Shown one piece after another: positions 31,750 through 37,976 of a stretch of 37,976 nucleotides of DNA. Source of the stretch: Hyphomicrobiales bacterium (GTDB lineage Bacteria > Pseudomonadota > Alphaproteobacteria > Rhizobiales > Aestuariivirgaceae); the NCBI GenBank assembly GCA_026990765.1, contig JALXCV010000134.1:1-37976 (forward strand), written 5' to 3'. Position 1 is the stretch's first letter. Every line of letters begins with the position of its first letter. The notes under the pieces were generated by a model that was given only the letters and a program-made list of their open reading frames with translations, was not told the origin of the DNA and did no database searches. The position numbers and the translations under genes are program-made.

Positions 31750-32943
31750 TTATTGAGGAAGGGTTGCCATAGCGCTGGCCAGCCGGGCCAGCGCGGCTTG
31801 CAGTTTTGCATGGGTGCAGGCAATATTCAGGCGAGCAAAACCTTCACCGGTTTTTCCAAATGCCTGACCTCTGGTTACTGCCCAGCCAGCTTCATTCCGC
31901 AAAAAATGCGTCAGCTGATCAGGTGACAGGTTAAGTTGCCTGAAATCCAGCCACAATAAAAATGTTCCTTCAGGTTCGATCAGGTCAACGCCTTCAATAT
32001 CGGCAAGTTGTGATCGCACCATCAAAAGGCCAGTTTCAAGATAATCAAGAACAGCATCAAGCCAGGCATCGCCTTTTTCATATCCTGCCTGCATGGCAAC
32101 ACTGGCAAAGGCATTGTTCTTGTTGACCGTCAACCGGCTATTTTCAATCTGAAATGCATTGCGCAATTCAGGGTTGGAAATAATGGTGAAGGCTGAGCAG
32201 CATGAGGCAATATTGAAGGTTTTTGCCGGTGACAGGCAGGTGATTGAATTATCGGCAAAAGCTGAACTTATGGAGGCAAAGGGTGTATGTTTGTGCTGGC
32301 TGAAAACAAGGTCTGAATGGATTTCATCACTGACAACAAGCACATTATGGCGAATGCAGATATTGCCCAGACGGGTCAATTCATCCCTTGTCCATACCCG
32401 CCCTATCGGGTTGTGCGGATTGCACAGATAGATCATTTTGTTTTCAGGATTAGCGGCCAGTTTTTCCAGCCCGTCAAAATCGATTGTGTAGCGGCCATCA
32501 GCAAAAATTAGCGGGTTTTCTGCGATTTTGCGGTTGTTTTCATGCAGAATGTCATAAAAATCAAAGAATACCGGGGGTTGAATTATCACCCCGTCACCCT
32601 GATTGGTGAATATTGAGGCGGCAATGGCCAGTATGTTCAAAATATTGGGGGCACGCAGAATATGGGACTGGTCGATCTGCCAGCCATGGCGACGCTGAAA
32701 CCAGCCGGTGAGTGCCGGAAACAGGTCGTCAGGGACAGCTTCATAACCGAAAACAGCATGCTGCAAACGCTTTTGCATGGCGCTGATTATGCAAGGTGGT
32801 GCCTGAAAATCCATATCGGCAACCCCGGCAGCAAATAATGCCGCACCATCTGGCCCCAAAACCATTTTATGAGTTTTAAGCGCTGGAACCGCCCGGCGGT
32901 CAATTTCCTTATCCAGATTGAACGGGTCTTTTTTACTGGTCAT
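31750..32943 (-). CDS. patB: MalY/PatB-type PLP-dependent C-S lyase / aminotransferase
   Basis: A fold-type I PLP enzyme of 397 residues, similar to MalY and PatB (cystathionine beta-lyase activity). Diagnostic features: the early MDFQAPP segment (typically MDF-PP in this family), VPDDLFPALTGWFQRRHGW, CNPHNPIGRVWTRDEL, SDEIHSDLVF, and the PLP-binding Lys241 in LSPAKTFNIAS. It would cleave cystathionine or other Cys conjugates to homocysteine or thiol, pyruvate and ammonia. The start is ATG 32943; GTG 32958 is a less likely in-frame start. It converges with the TerB-like gene, with 30 bases between. Confidence 0.85.
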   Translation of the reverse strand: MTSKKDPFNLDKEIDRRAVPALKTHKMVLGPDGAALFAAGVADMDFQAPPCIISAMQKRLQHAVFGYEAVPDDLFPALTGWFQRRHGWQIDQSHILRAPNILNILAIAASIFTNQGDGVIIQPPVFFDFYDILHENNRKIAENPLIFADGRYTIDFDGLEKLAANPENKMIYLCNPHNPIGRVWTRDELTRLGNICIRHNVLVVSDEIHSDLVFSQHKHTPFASISSAFADNSITCLSPAKTFNIASCCSAFTIISNPELRNAFQIENSRLTVNKNNAFASVAMQAGYEKGDAWLDAVLDYLETGLLMVRSQLADIEGVDLIEPEGTFLLWLDFRQLNLSPDQLTHFLRNEAGWAVTRGQAFGKTGEGFARLNIACTHAKLQAALARLASAMATLPQ

Positions 32944-33075
32944 ATTACCGGTTCCCACAGTAAAACAGGACTTGCACAGCGCACGGTAACACTACAGGTC
33001 GTAATTGCAATCAACGCTTTCACCCGCTTTGGTTAAGCATTCGGTATGCCGGACCAATTGCGTGAGCAGAACAAA

Positions 33076-33151
33076 TGGTGCCGCATAGGTGACTTGAACA
33101 CCTGACCCTCGCATTACGAATGCGATGCTCTACCAGCTGAGCTAATGCGGC
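33076..33151 (-). tRNA. tRNA-Thr (anticodon CGT)
   Basis: On the minus strand a complete 76-base cloverleaf: acceptor GCCGCAT pairs with ATGCGGC, D-arm GCTC...GAGC, anticodon stem TCGCA/TGCGA with loop TTCGTAA (anticodon CGT, reading ACG), T-arm AGGTG-TTCAAGT-CACCT, discriminator A and an encoded CCA end at 33078-33076. It stands alone between the patB-like gene and the HemY-like gene; no att-like repeat of its 3' end was noticed nearby. Confidence 0.97.
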
Positions 33152-33199
33152 ATATATAGATCACTTATCCAGTTTAATGCCGGTTTTCAAGCTTAAAGC

Positions 33200-34849
33200 T
33201 CAGTTGAACCAGCCTGCCTTGTTATTGGCACCGTTTTTCTTTCTGGGACCGGGGTCATCTGGCTGATGTGGTTTTTCAGCCGGATCAGCTTCACTGAGCT
33301 TTATTGGTTCAGTTTTGGCAGGTTCAGGCTTTTCTGCAACGACTTCGGGCTTTTCTTTGGCCTTTGCTTCCGGGTTTGCAGTGTCGGTTTTCTCGACCAC
33401 TTTTTCCGGTTCCAGATCAATCACCTCAACGGGTTCTTCATTGCTTGCAGCAGATTCTGGTTCACCAACTACTACTTCAATCTGCTTTGCTTCTTCATTG
33501 GCAGGTGTGGGCTGGCTGGCAAAGTCGGAAATTATTTCTTCTTCTGTGCCCTGTTCGGTATAGCCAAGTCCTTCGACCGGAACTTTCCATGAAAAAGCTG
33601 CCAGTTCACCGGTTATGGGTGAGACCGGAAGCCAGATTGAGGAAACATAACCATCTGCAGTCCATGCAGGGTCGCGCTTGGCCCTGACAGCTCGGGCCAT
33701 CCATTCGCGGGTGCGGCCCTTGTCGGCAAATTCACCGGTTTCTATTTCTGCCATCAAGGTGCATACACGAGTGCGTGGCTGTTCAAGCGTATAGGGTTTC
33801 AGAGCCTCTCTTGCCTGTTTCCACTTTCTGGCTTCAATGGCAGCTGTGGCTATGGCGATACCGCCTTCTTCGCCGCCATGGAAGGTTCTAACCAGATCGT
33901 GCATGCGCTGCAGCCGGTCTTCAACCGAATCACCGGGACGCAGATGGGCGTAGACTTCAGCAATTTCAGGATGCGGGCTGAGTTTCCAGGTTTTCTCCAG
34001 AATACGCGATGCCTTGCGCATGGAACCAGTTGCCCCAAGTGCGCGACCGGCTATAACTGCAGCTGGCACCAGTGATGGGTCAAGTTTGTGGGCGCGGCTT
34101 GCCAGATCAATGGCAGCTGGTATGTCGCTGTCTTCAGCTTCCATGGCCTGTGCTGTGAGAACCGCGGCCTTGAGGATTTTTTCCCTTGCAGCATCTATCA
34201 GGCCGGATTTGCGCTGGTTTTCCAAAGTGGCCAGCACAGCAGGCCAGTCTTTTTCTGATGCGTAAGATACCAGCATTGCACCTGATGCCCAGGCTGCACC
34301 GGCATTTTCACGCAGGGCTTCGCGGGCAATATCCCTTGCAGCATCAATATCTTTTTCAGCTCTTGCCTCATTGAACAGGCCGCGCAATCCCAAAAGCCGG
34401 GTTTCGGGATCCTTTGTCATTTGTTTGTAAACCTGTTTAACCCTGGCAGTATCGCCTTCAGCCTTTGCCGACTGGGCTTCCAGTAATTTGGCAAGCGGTT
34501 CATTGGGCAGGATTTTGGCGGCGATTTTGGCATATTGTCTGGCGCCATGTTCATCACCGGCGCCAATGGCTATCAGGCCTTTTGACAATGCGTCATGGCC
34601 TTTGCGCAGGCGGCGGCGCGAGAAGAAACCTCCAAGTGCAGTCGGGCGACCAAGCACCCATTTAATGATGCCCCAGATTATCCAGATAGACAGGAACAGG
34701 ATGGCAATAGCCAGAAAGGCAATGCCTATGTGAACTTCAATATTATAGCCAAGCCAGGTTATGTTCATGGTGCCTGGCTGATCTGCCATCCATGTGGCGC
34801 CAAATGTAACTGCGGCCAGAACAGCGAACCAGAAGATTATGCGTATCAT
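33200..34849 (-). CDS. hemY: HemY-like TPR membrane protein
   Basis: A 549-residue inner-membrane protein of the COG3898/HemY_N type found at the end of hemC-hemD blocks (unrelated to protoporphyrinogen oxidase HemY of Bacillus). Two N-terminal helices (about 1-20 and 40-65, WLGYNIEVHIGIAFLAIAIL) are followed by GRPTALGGFFSRRRLRKGHD and a long TPR region (about 85-390). The C-terminal 110 or so residues are a Pro/Glu/Lys/Ala-rich tail and probably disordered. Its role in haem synthesis is genetic rather than enzymatic, possibly scaffolding. It lies 23 bases after the Mic60-like gene, in one operon. Confidence 0.88.
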   Translation of the reverse strand: MIRIIFWFAVLAAVTFGATWMADQPGTMNITWLGYNIEVHIGIAFLAIAILFLSIWIIWGIIKWVLGRPTALGGFFSRRRLRKGHDALSKGLIAIGAGDEHGARQYAKIAAKILPNEPLAKLLEAQSAKAEGDTARVKQVYKQMTKDPETRLLGLRGLFNEARAEKDIDAARDIAREALRENAGAAWASGAMLVSYASEKDWPAVLATLENQRKSGLIDAAREKILKAAVLTAQAMEAEDSDIPAAIDLASRAHKLDPSLVPAAVIAGRALGATGSMRKASRILEKTWKLSPHPEIAEVYAHLRPGDSVEDRLQRMHDLVRTFHGGEEGGIAIATAAIEARKWKQAREALKPYTLEQPRTRVCTLMAEIETGEFADKGRTREWMARAVRAKRDPAWTADGYVSSIWLPVSPITGELAAFSWKVPVEGLGYTEQGTEEEIISDFASQPTPANEEAKQIEVVVGEPESAASNEEPVEVIDLEPEKVVEKTDTANPEAKAKEKPEVVAEKPEPAKTEPIKLSEADPAEKPHQPDDPGPRKKNGANNKAGWFN

Positions 34850-34872
34850 TATCTATGCCCCTAACTAAACTA

Positions 34873-36390
34873 CTATGAACGCTCGGCAGTTATGGCCTGC
34901 ATCACGGTTTGTGAAATGGTTTTTAGCGCATTGTCAGCTTCAATGCGAGGTGCGGCGGTTTCAAGCCACTTATCCAGACCGGCAGGTTTTGGTCCCTTGG
35001 CCTGTTTCAGGATTTTTGCAGCGCTGGCAATGCGGCCATCTCTGGCGGCTTCCAGCGCTTTTGCCATGACAGATGACCAGTCAGTCTCACCGACTTTGGA
35101 GATTTTGGCCATTGAAGAAAGCTTGCTTCCCAGAACGCCCCATACGCCACCATCTTCAGCCTTGTCAGTGTTGTTATCTGCTGGGGCTGTGGCAGTGGTT
35201 GGCAGTTTGCTCAGGGATGCTGCAAGTTCACTGGAGGTGATAATGCCCTTTGCAGCGTATTTGCGCAATTTATCCAGGGTTGCTTCTTGTGGTATCAGCT
35301 TGCTTACATTGTCCAGTTCAGCTTCAAACGGTACACCGGAATTGATCCGGGCGCGAAGCACGGTATAATTTCTGGCCAGTTCTTCACCCGGGCTGTTGCC
35401 GCCTGCAGCTACCAGTTTTGACTGCAACTCCTTGACCCCTGCCATATCACTGACCAGAGTTTGTGAAGTGGTTTCGGCCTCTTTCAGGCGAACCGTCAGG
35501 CTGTTGATTTTGGTCTGTAATTCGGCAACAGTACCTTCAAGGGCGGCTGTCTTGTCATTGGCAAGGCTGGCGATGGTTTCATTCTGGGTCTTGATCTGTG
35601 CCTGCATGCTGGCAAGGCGCTTTTCCATGGCGGCGGTCTTGTCGGCAATGGCTTTTACCTGATCACCCAGTTGCTGGGTTTTCATGGCAAAAGCAGCTGT
35701 TGCTGCATCACCGCCCCTGGCTATGGCGCCAGATATGGTGGCTTTGGTTTTGCCAATATCAGCTTTAAGCGAATTGATGGTATTTTGAGCTTCGCTAAGC
35801 CGGGCTGCCATGGTCCGCACTTCCTTGCCAAGGTCAGGCGAAGGGATTTTTGCTGTTTTTTGCAACTGGCTAACTGATGTGGACAGTTTTTCAATAGTGG
35901 ATTTCACATCAGCTGGCAGTTGCGGTGCGGGAGGATTTGCTGCTTCCAGCTTTTCCAGTCTGGAGGCAAGTTCGGTAAAGCTTTGCTGTGATACGCTGCC
36001 AGCCGGTGGCCAGAATTTGGCGCCATATTGCTGATAGGCAAATGCGCCGGCAAGTCCGGCAGCGATCAGGGCTGCAAGCGATACCAGAACCAGCCCTTTT
36101 CGGCTTTTTGAAGGTTTTGCGGCTGGTTTTTCGCCCGGTTTATGTTTGGGTTTTTCTGCCGGTTTTGCCGGAGTTGGCTTTTTGGCAGTCTCTGACGGCT
36201 TCTTGGCTGCAGCTTCTGGTTTGTTGTCAGCAGCTTTTTTGGCTGCCGGTTTTTTTGCCGCCGGTTTCTTGTCGTCGGTTTTTGTCTTGTCAGCCTTGCT
36301 GTCCGGGCTGATCTCGGTAGCCTTGAGATTGATCACAGGCTTTTTGGCTGCTGGTCTGGCTTTAGGCGCTGGTTTTTTTCTGGTTGGCAT
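34873..36390 (-). CDS. Mic60/mitofilin-like membrane protein (COG4223)
   Basis: A 505-residue inner-membrane protein. Residues 1-100 are a Lys/Ala/Pro-rich cytoplasmic stretch with repeated KKPAAKKPAAKKA-like units. Residues about 105-125 form one membrane helix (GLVLVSLAALIAAGLAGAFA). Next comes a long coiled coil (about 150-335) and a C-terminal mitofilin-type domain with ELARNYTVLRARINSGVPFE and LDKLRKYAAKGI. This is the alphaproteobacterial relative of mitochondrial Mic60, which shapes inner-membrane invaginations, and its location beside hemD and HemY is characteristic. ATG 36390 fits the family start. Confidence 0.88.
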   Translation of the reverse strand: MPTRKKPAPKARPAAKKPVINLKATEISPDSKADKTKTDDKKPAAKKPAAKKAADNKPEAAAKKPSETAKKPTPAKPAEKPKHKPGEKPAAKPSKSRKGLVLVSLAALIAAGLAGAFAYQQYGAKFWPPAGSVSQQSFTELASRLEKLEAANPPAPQLPADVKSTIEKLSTSVSQLQKTAKIPSPDLGKEVRTMAARLSEAQNTINSLKADIGKTKATISGAIARGGDAATAAFAMKTQQLGDQVKAIADKTAAMEKRLASMQAQIKTQNETIASLANDKTAALEGTVAELQTKINSLTVRLKEAETTSQTLVSDMAGVKELQSKLVAAGGNSPGEELARNYTVLRARINSGVPFEAELDNVSKLIPQEATLDKLRKYAAKGIITSSELAASLSKLPTTATAPADNNTDKAEDGGVWGVLGSKLSSMAKISKVGETDWSSVMAKALEAARDGRIASAAKILKQAKGPKPAGLDKWLETAAPRIEADNALKTISQTVMQAITAERS

Positions 36391-36462
36391 TTTCTGACAG
36401 AAGCCCCCTTCCGGCTATGAAAATCAAAGTGCACATGAAACACAAATCAATGAAGAAATCAC

Positions 36463-37158
36463 TTATTGAGTTGTTGAGTTGATCAACTCTACGATGGAAT
36501 TGGTTTCGGGTGAAGCGGCAATGAGGATATTTTTTGAGTTAATGTTAAACTGACTGGCAATCATGGCAACATTTTGCGACAGGCAAAAAAATTTATGCTG
36601 ATTGTACTTATATGGGGTTTCTTGCAGGGAAAACCAGATTTTTGCAGTTCTTGGTGAAAACAGCAATATGCCATCGAGTGATGAAAGGTTTAATTCTTGC
36701 GGGATATTTGTTGCTGCCAGTGCATCATAAAGTATGCTGCGGTCGATTTTAAAGCTGGATGCCTGCAACCGGTTTTGCAGATTACCGGTGGTTTTGGCGC
36801 CTGAAGCATAAAGCAGCGGGCCGTCTTGCGGGTCAAGGCTGGCCTTAACATGCCGGATCATGGCCTCAACATCACCTTTTGCCTGCTCAATATTGGTAAA
36901 ACCTGCCTTGCGGGCGGCAATGGTTGAAGCCGGGCCAACAGTAATGGCCTTGTCACAGGGCAATGCCCTGTTGTTAAAAGCTCTGGCACCATTGGCGCTG
37001 GTAACCAGAACGGCCTGATAGGGTTTTGCCGGGATGGTTACATCATCGCGAAACACTATATCTATCAAGGGGAAGTGGCTTGTCTGATGGCCAGCGGTTT
37101 CAAGTCTGGTGATCAGGTCGCTGGCATCAGGCTTTGGTCTGGTGACTAAAAGGTGCAT
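36463..37158 (-). CDS. hemD: Uroporphyrinogen-III synthase
   Basis: A 231-residue cytosolic enzyme that cyclises hydroxymethylbilane to uroporphyrinogen III. HemD is poorly conserved; supporting features are the start MHLLVTRPKPDASDLITRLE, VLVTSANGARAF in the first domain, AITVGPASTIAARKAGF (the typical VGPxTA-like segment), LLYASGAKTTGNLQNRL and LLFSPRTAKIWF. Length is normal. It starts 12 bases after the hemC stop and is followed by the Mic60-like gene after 72 bases. Identification rests on motifs plus position in the hem block. Confidence 0.88.
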   Translation of the reverse strand: MHLLVTRPKPDASDLITRLETAGHQTSHFPLIDIVFRDDVTIPAKPYQAVLVTSANGARAFNNRALPCDKAITVGPASTIAARKAGFTNIEQAKGDVEAMIRHVKASLDPQDGPLLYASGAKTTGNLQNRLQASSFKIDRSILYDALAATNIPQELNLSSLDGILLFSPRTAKIWFSLQETPYKYNQHKFFCLSQNVAMIASQFNINSKNILIAASPETNSIVELINSTTQ

Positions 37159-37170
37159 GGCAATCAGCTT

Positions 37171-37976
37171 TTAAGCAAACAGCTTGCCTCCTGCCATTTT
37201 GGCAATCTCGATACCGGCATCACGGCCCATTGCCTCACCATCCTTTGCCGGACCAACGCGTGAAGTTTCAAACTGGTTTTCACCGTCTTTGGTCAGGGCC
37301 ATGACCTTGAGCGAAACAGTATCGCCGTTCAAGGTTGCGTGAGCAGCAAGCGGGGTGCGGCAGGAGCCGTCAAGTTCGATCAGGAAACCGCGTTCGGCCC
37401 CGACAGTGATTTCAGTTTCAAGATGGCGCAAAGGTTGCAGCAGTTCCATGGTAGCACTGTCACCATCGCGAATTTCAATGCCAATTGCACCTTGTGCAAC
37501 TGCAGGCAGCATTTCATCCAGTTGCATTGGCCGGGTTATAATGTCACTTAGGCCCAGACGATTAAGACCTGCGCAGGCAAGGAAAGTTGCATCGGCAACC
37601 TTGTCTTTCAGTTTTTGCATCCGGGTCTGGACATTGCCGCGAAACTCAACCACTTCAAGATCAGGGCGCAGGCGGCGAACCTGGGCGGCGCGGCGAACTG
37701 ATGATGAGCCAAGCCTTGCACCCTTTGGCAGGTCCATGATCGATTCGGCAATTGTGCAGATAAAGGCATCGCGCGGGTCTTCGCGTTCCAGCAATCCGGC
37801 CATGATCAGACCGTCAGGCAGAACCGCCGGCATGTCCTTCATTGAATGTACTGCCAGATCGATTGACTTGTCGAAAAGTGCTTCTTCGATTTCCTTGGTG
37901 AACAGTCCCTTGCCGCCAATTTCAGCCAGGGCGCGATCCTGCACCTTGTCGCCGGTGGTCTTGATGATGATTATCT
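37171..37976 (-). CDS. hemC: Hydroxymethylbilane synthase / porphobilinogen deaminase (partial, N-terminus beyond window)
   Basis: Haem/tetrapyrrole pathway enzyme that polymerises four porphobilinogens. The frame is open to the right edge (it reads IIIIKTTGDKVQDRALAEIG there), so the true start lies beyond 37976 and roughly 45 N-terminal residues are missing. Present are GGKGLFTKEIEEAL, DLAVHSMKDMPAVLP (the catalytic Asp loop), GSSSVRRAAQ and RGNVQTRMQKL, and the cofactor-attaching Cys in ELDGSCRTPLAAHA. The order hemC, hemD, Mic60-like, hemY on one strand is the alphaproteobacterial arrangement. Confidence 0.95.
   Translation of the reverse strand, partial: IIIIKTTGDKVQDRALAEIGGKGLFTKEIEEALFDKSIDLAVHSMKDMPAVLPDGLIMAGLLEREDPRDAFICTIAESIMDLPKGARLGSSSVRRAAQVRRLRPDLEVVEFRGNVQTRMQKLKDKVADATFLACAGLNRLGLSDIITRPMQLDEMLPAVAQGAIGIEIRDGDSATMELLQPLRHLETEITVGAERGFLIELDGSCRTPLAAHATLNGDTVSLKVMALTKDGENQFETSRVGPAKDGEAMGRDAGIEIAKMAGGKLFA

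Noticed and set aside
33076-33151. tRNA as an attachment site for an integrated element
   Set aside because: I noticed no repeat of the tRNA 3' end nearby, and the flanking genes are ordinary chromosomal ones.

Overview
The window looks like chromosomal DNA of an alphaproteobacterium, most likely of the Hyphomicrobiales (rhizobial and relatives) type. The reasons are a hemC-hemD-Mic60-like-HemY gene block, a PhoP/FeuP-type two-component system with a PepSY partner, an orfA-pit operon facing a phnDCEE (phoCDET-like) transporter, a single-chain LplT-Aas fusion protein, and a cysteine-free ribosomal protein L32. Genes are densely packed, base composition is moderate and fairly even, and I see no insertion sequence, prophage, CRISPR array or rRNA. 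The taxonomic placement is inference from gene content.

Layout. 1-2530: a histidine kinase (cut by the window edge), its response regulator and an exported PepSY protein with a His/Asp-rich tail run leftward; a small exported His/Asp/Glu-rich protein runs rightward from the same intergenic region. 2594-9915 is a phosphorus-acquisition island: a secreted 5'-nucleotidase, the low-affinity phosphate permease Pit with its PhoU-like partner (leftward), and a complete phosphonate/phosphate ABC transporter phnD-phnC-phnE-phnE (rightward). The two transporters diverge from one intergenic region that carries a single good Pho box. 10002-16695: envelope genes (LplT-acyltransferase-acyl-ACP synthetase fusion, ClpP-like membrane-anchored protein, polysaccharide flippase, CelD/FemAB-type GNAT). 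16816-19645: EamA permease, XerC, and an exported fumarylacetoacetase-fold protein with a degraded metal site. 19662-22859: a proXWV-type quaternary-amine ABC transporter. 23155-25539: typA/bipA and ppa.

25560-27585: UPF0145, DUF924, MarC and a small membrane protein. 27708-31082: rpmF, ispA (farnesyl diphosphate synthase), two tandem paralogous small exported proteins that I cannot assign to a family, and ispG. 31240-33151: TerB-like protein, a MalY/PatB-type PLP enzyme, and tRNA-Thr(CGT). 33200-37976: HemY-like TPR protein, Mic60/mitofilin-like protein, hemD, and hemC (its 5' end lies beyond the window).

The most interesting points are: the shared regulatory region between the low- and high-affinity phosphate transporters, where the Pho box sits next to a consensus TTGACA promoter on one side and a perfect dyad on the other; the tandem 92-residue secreted paralogs after ispA; the exported, probably metal-site-less FAH-fold protein; the PepSY/His-rich accessory proteins beside the two-component system, with a PhoP-box-like direct repeat; and strong hairpins placed right after both substrate-binding-protein genes, as expected for differential expression within ABC operons.
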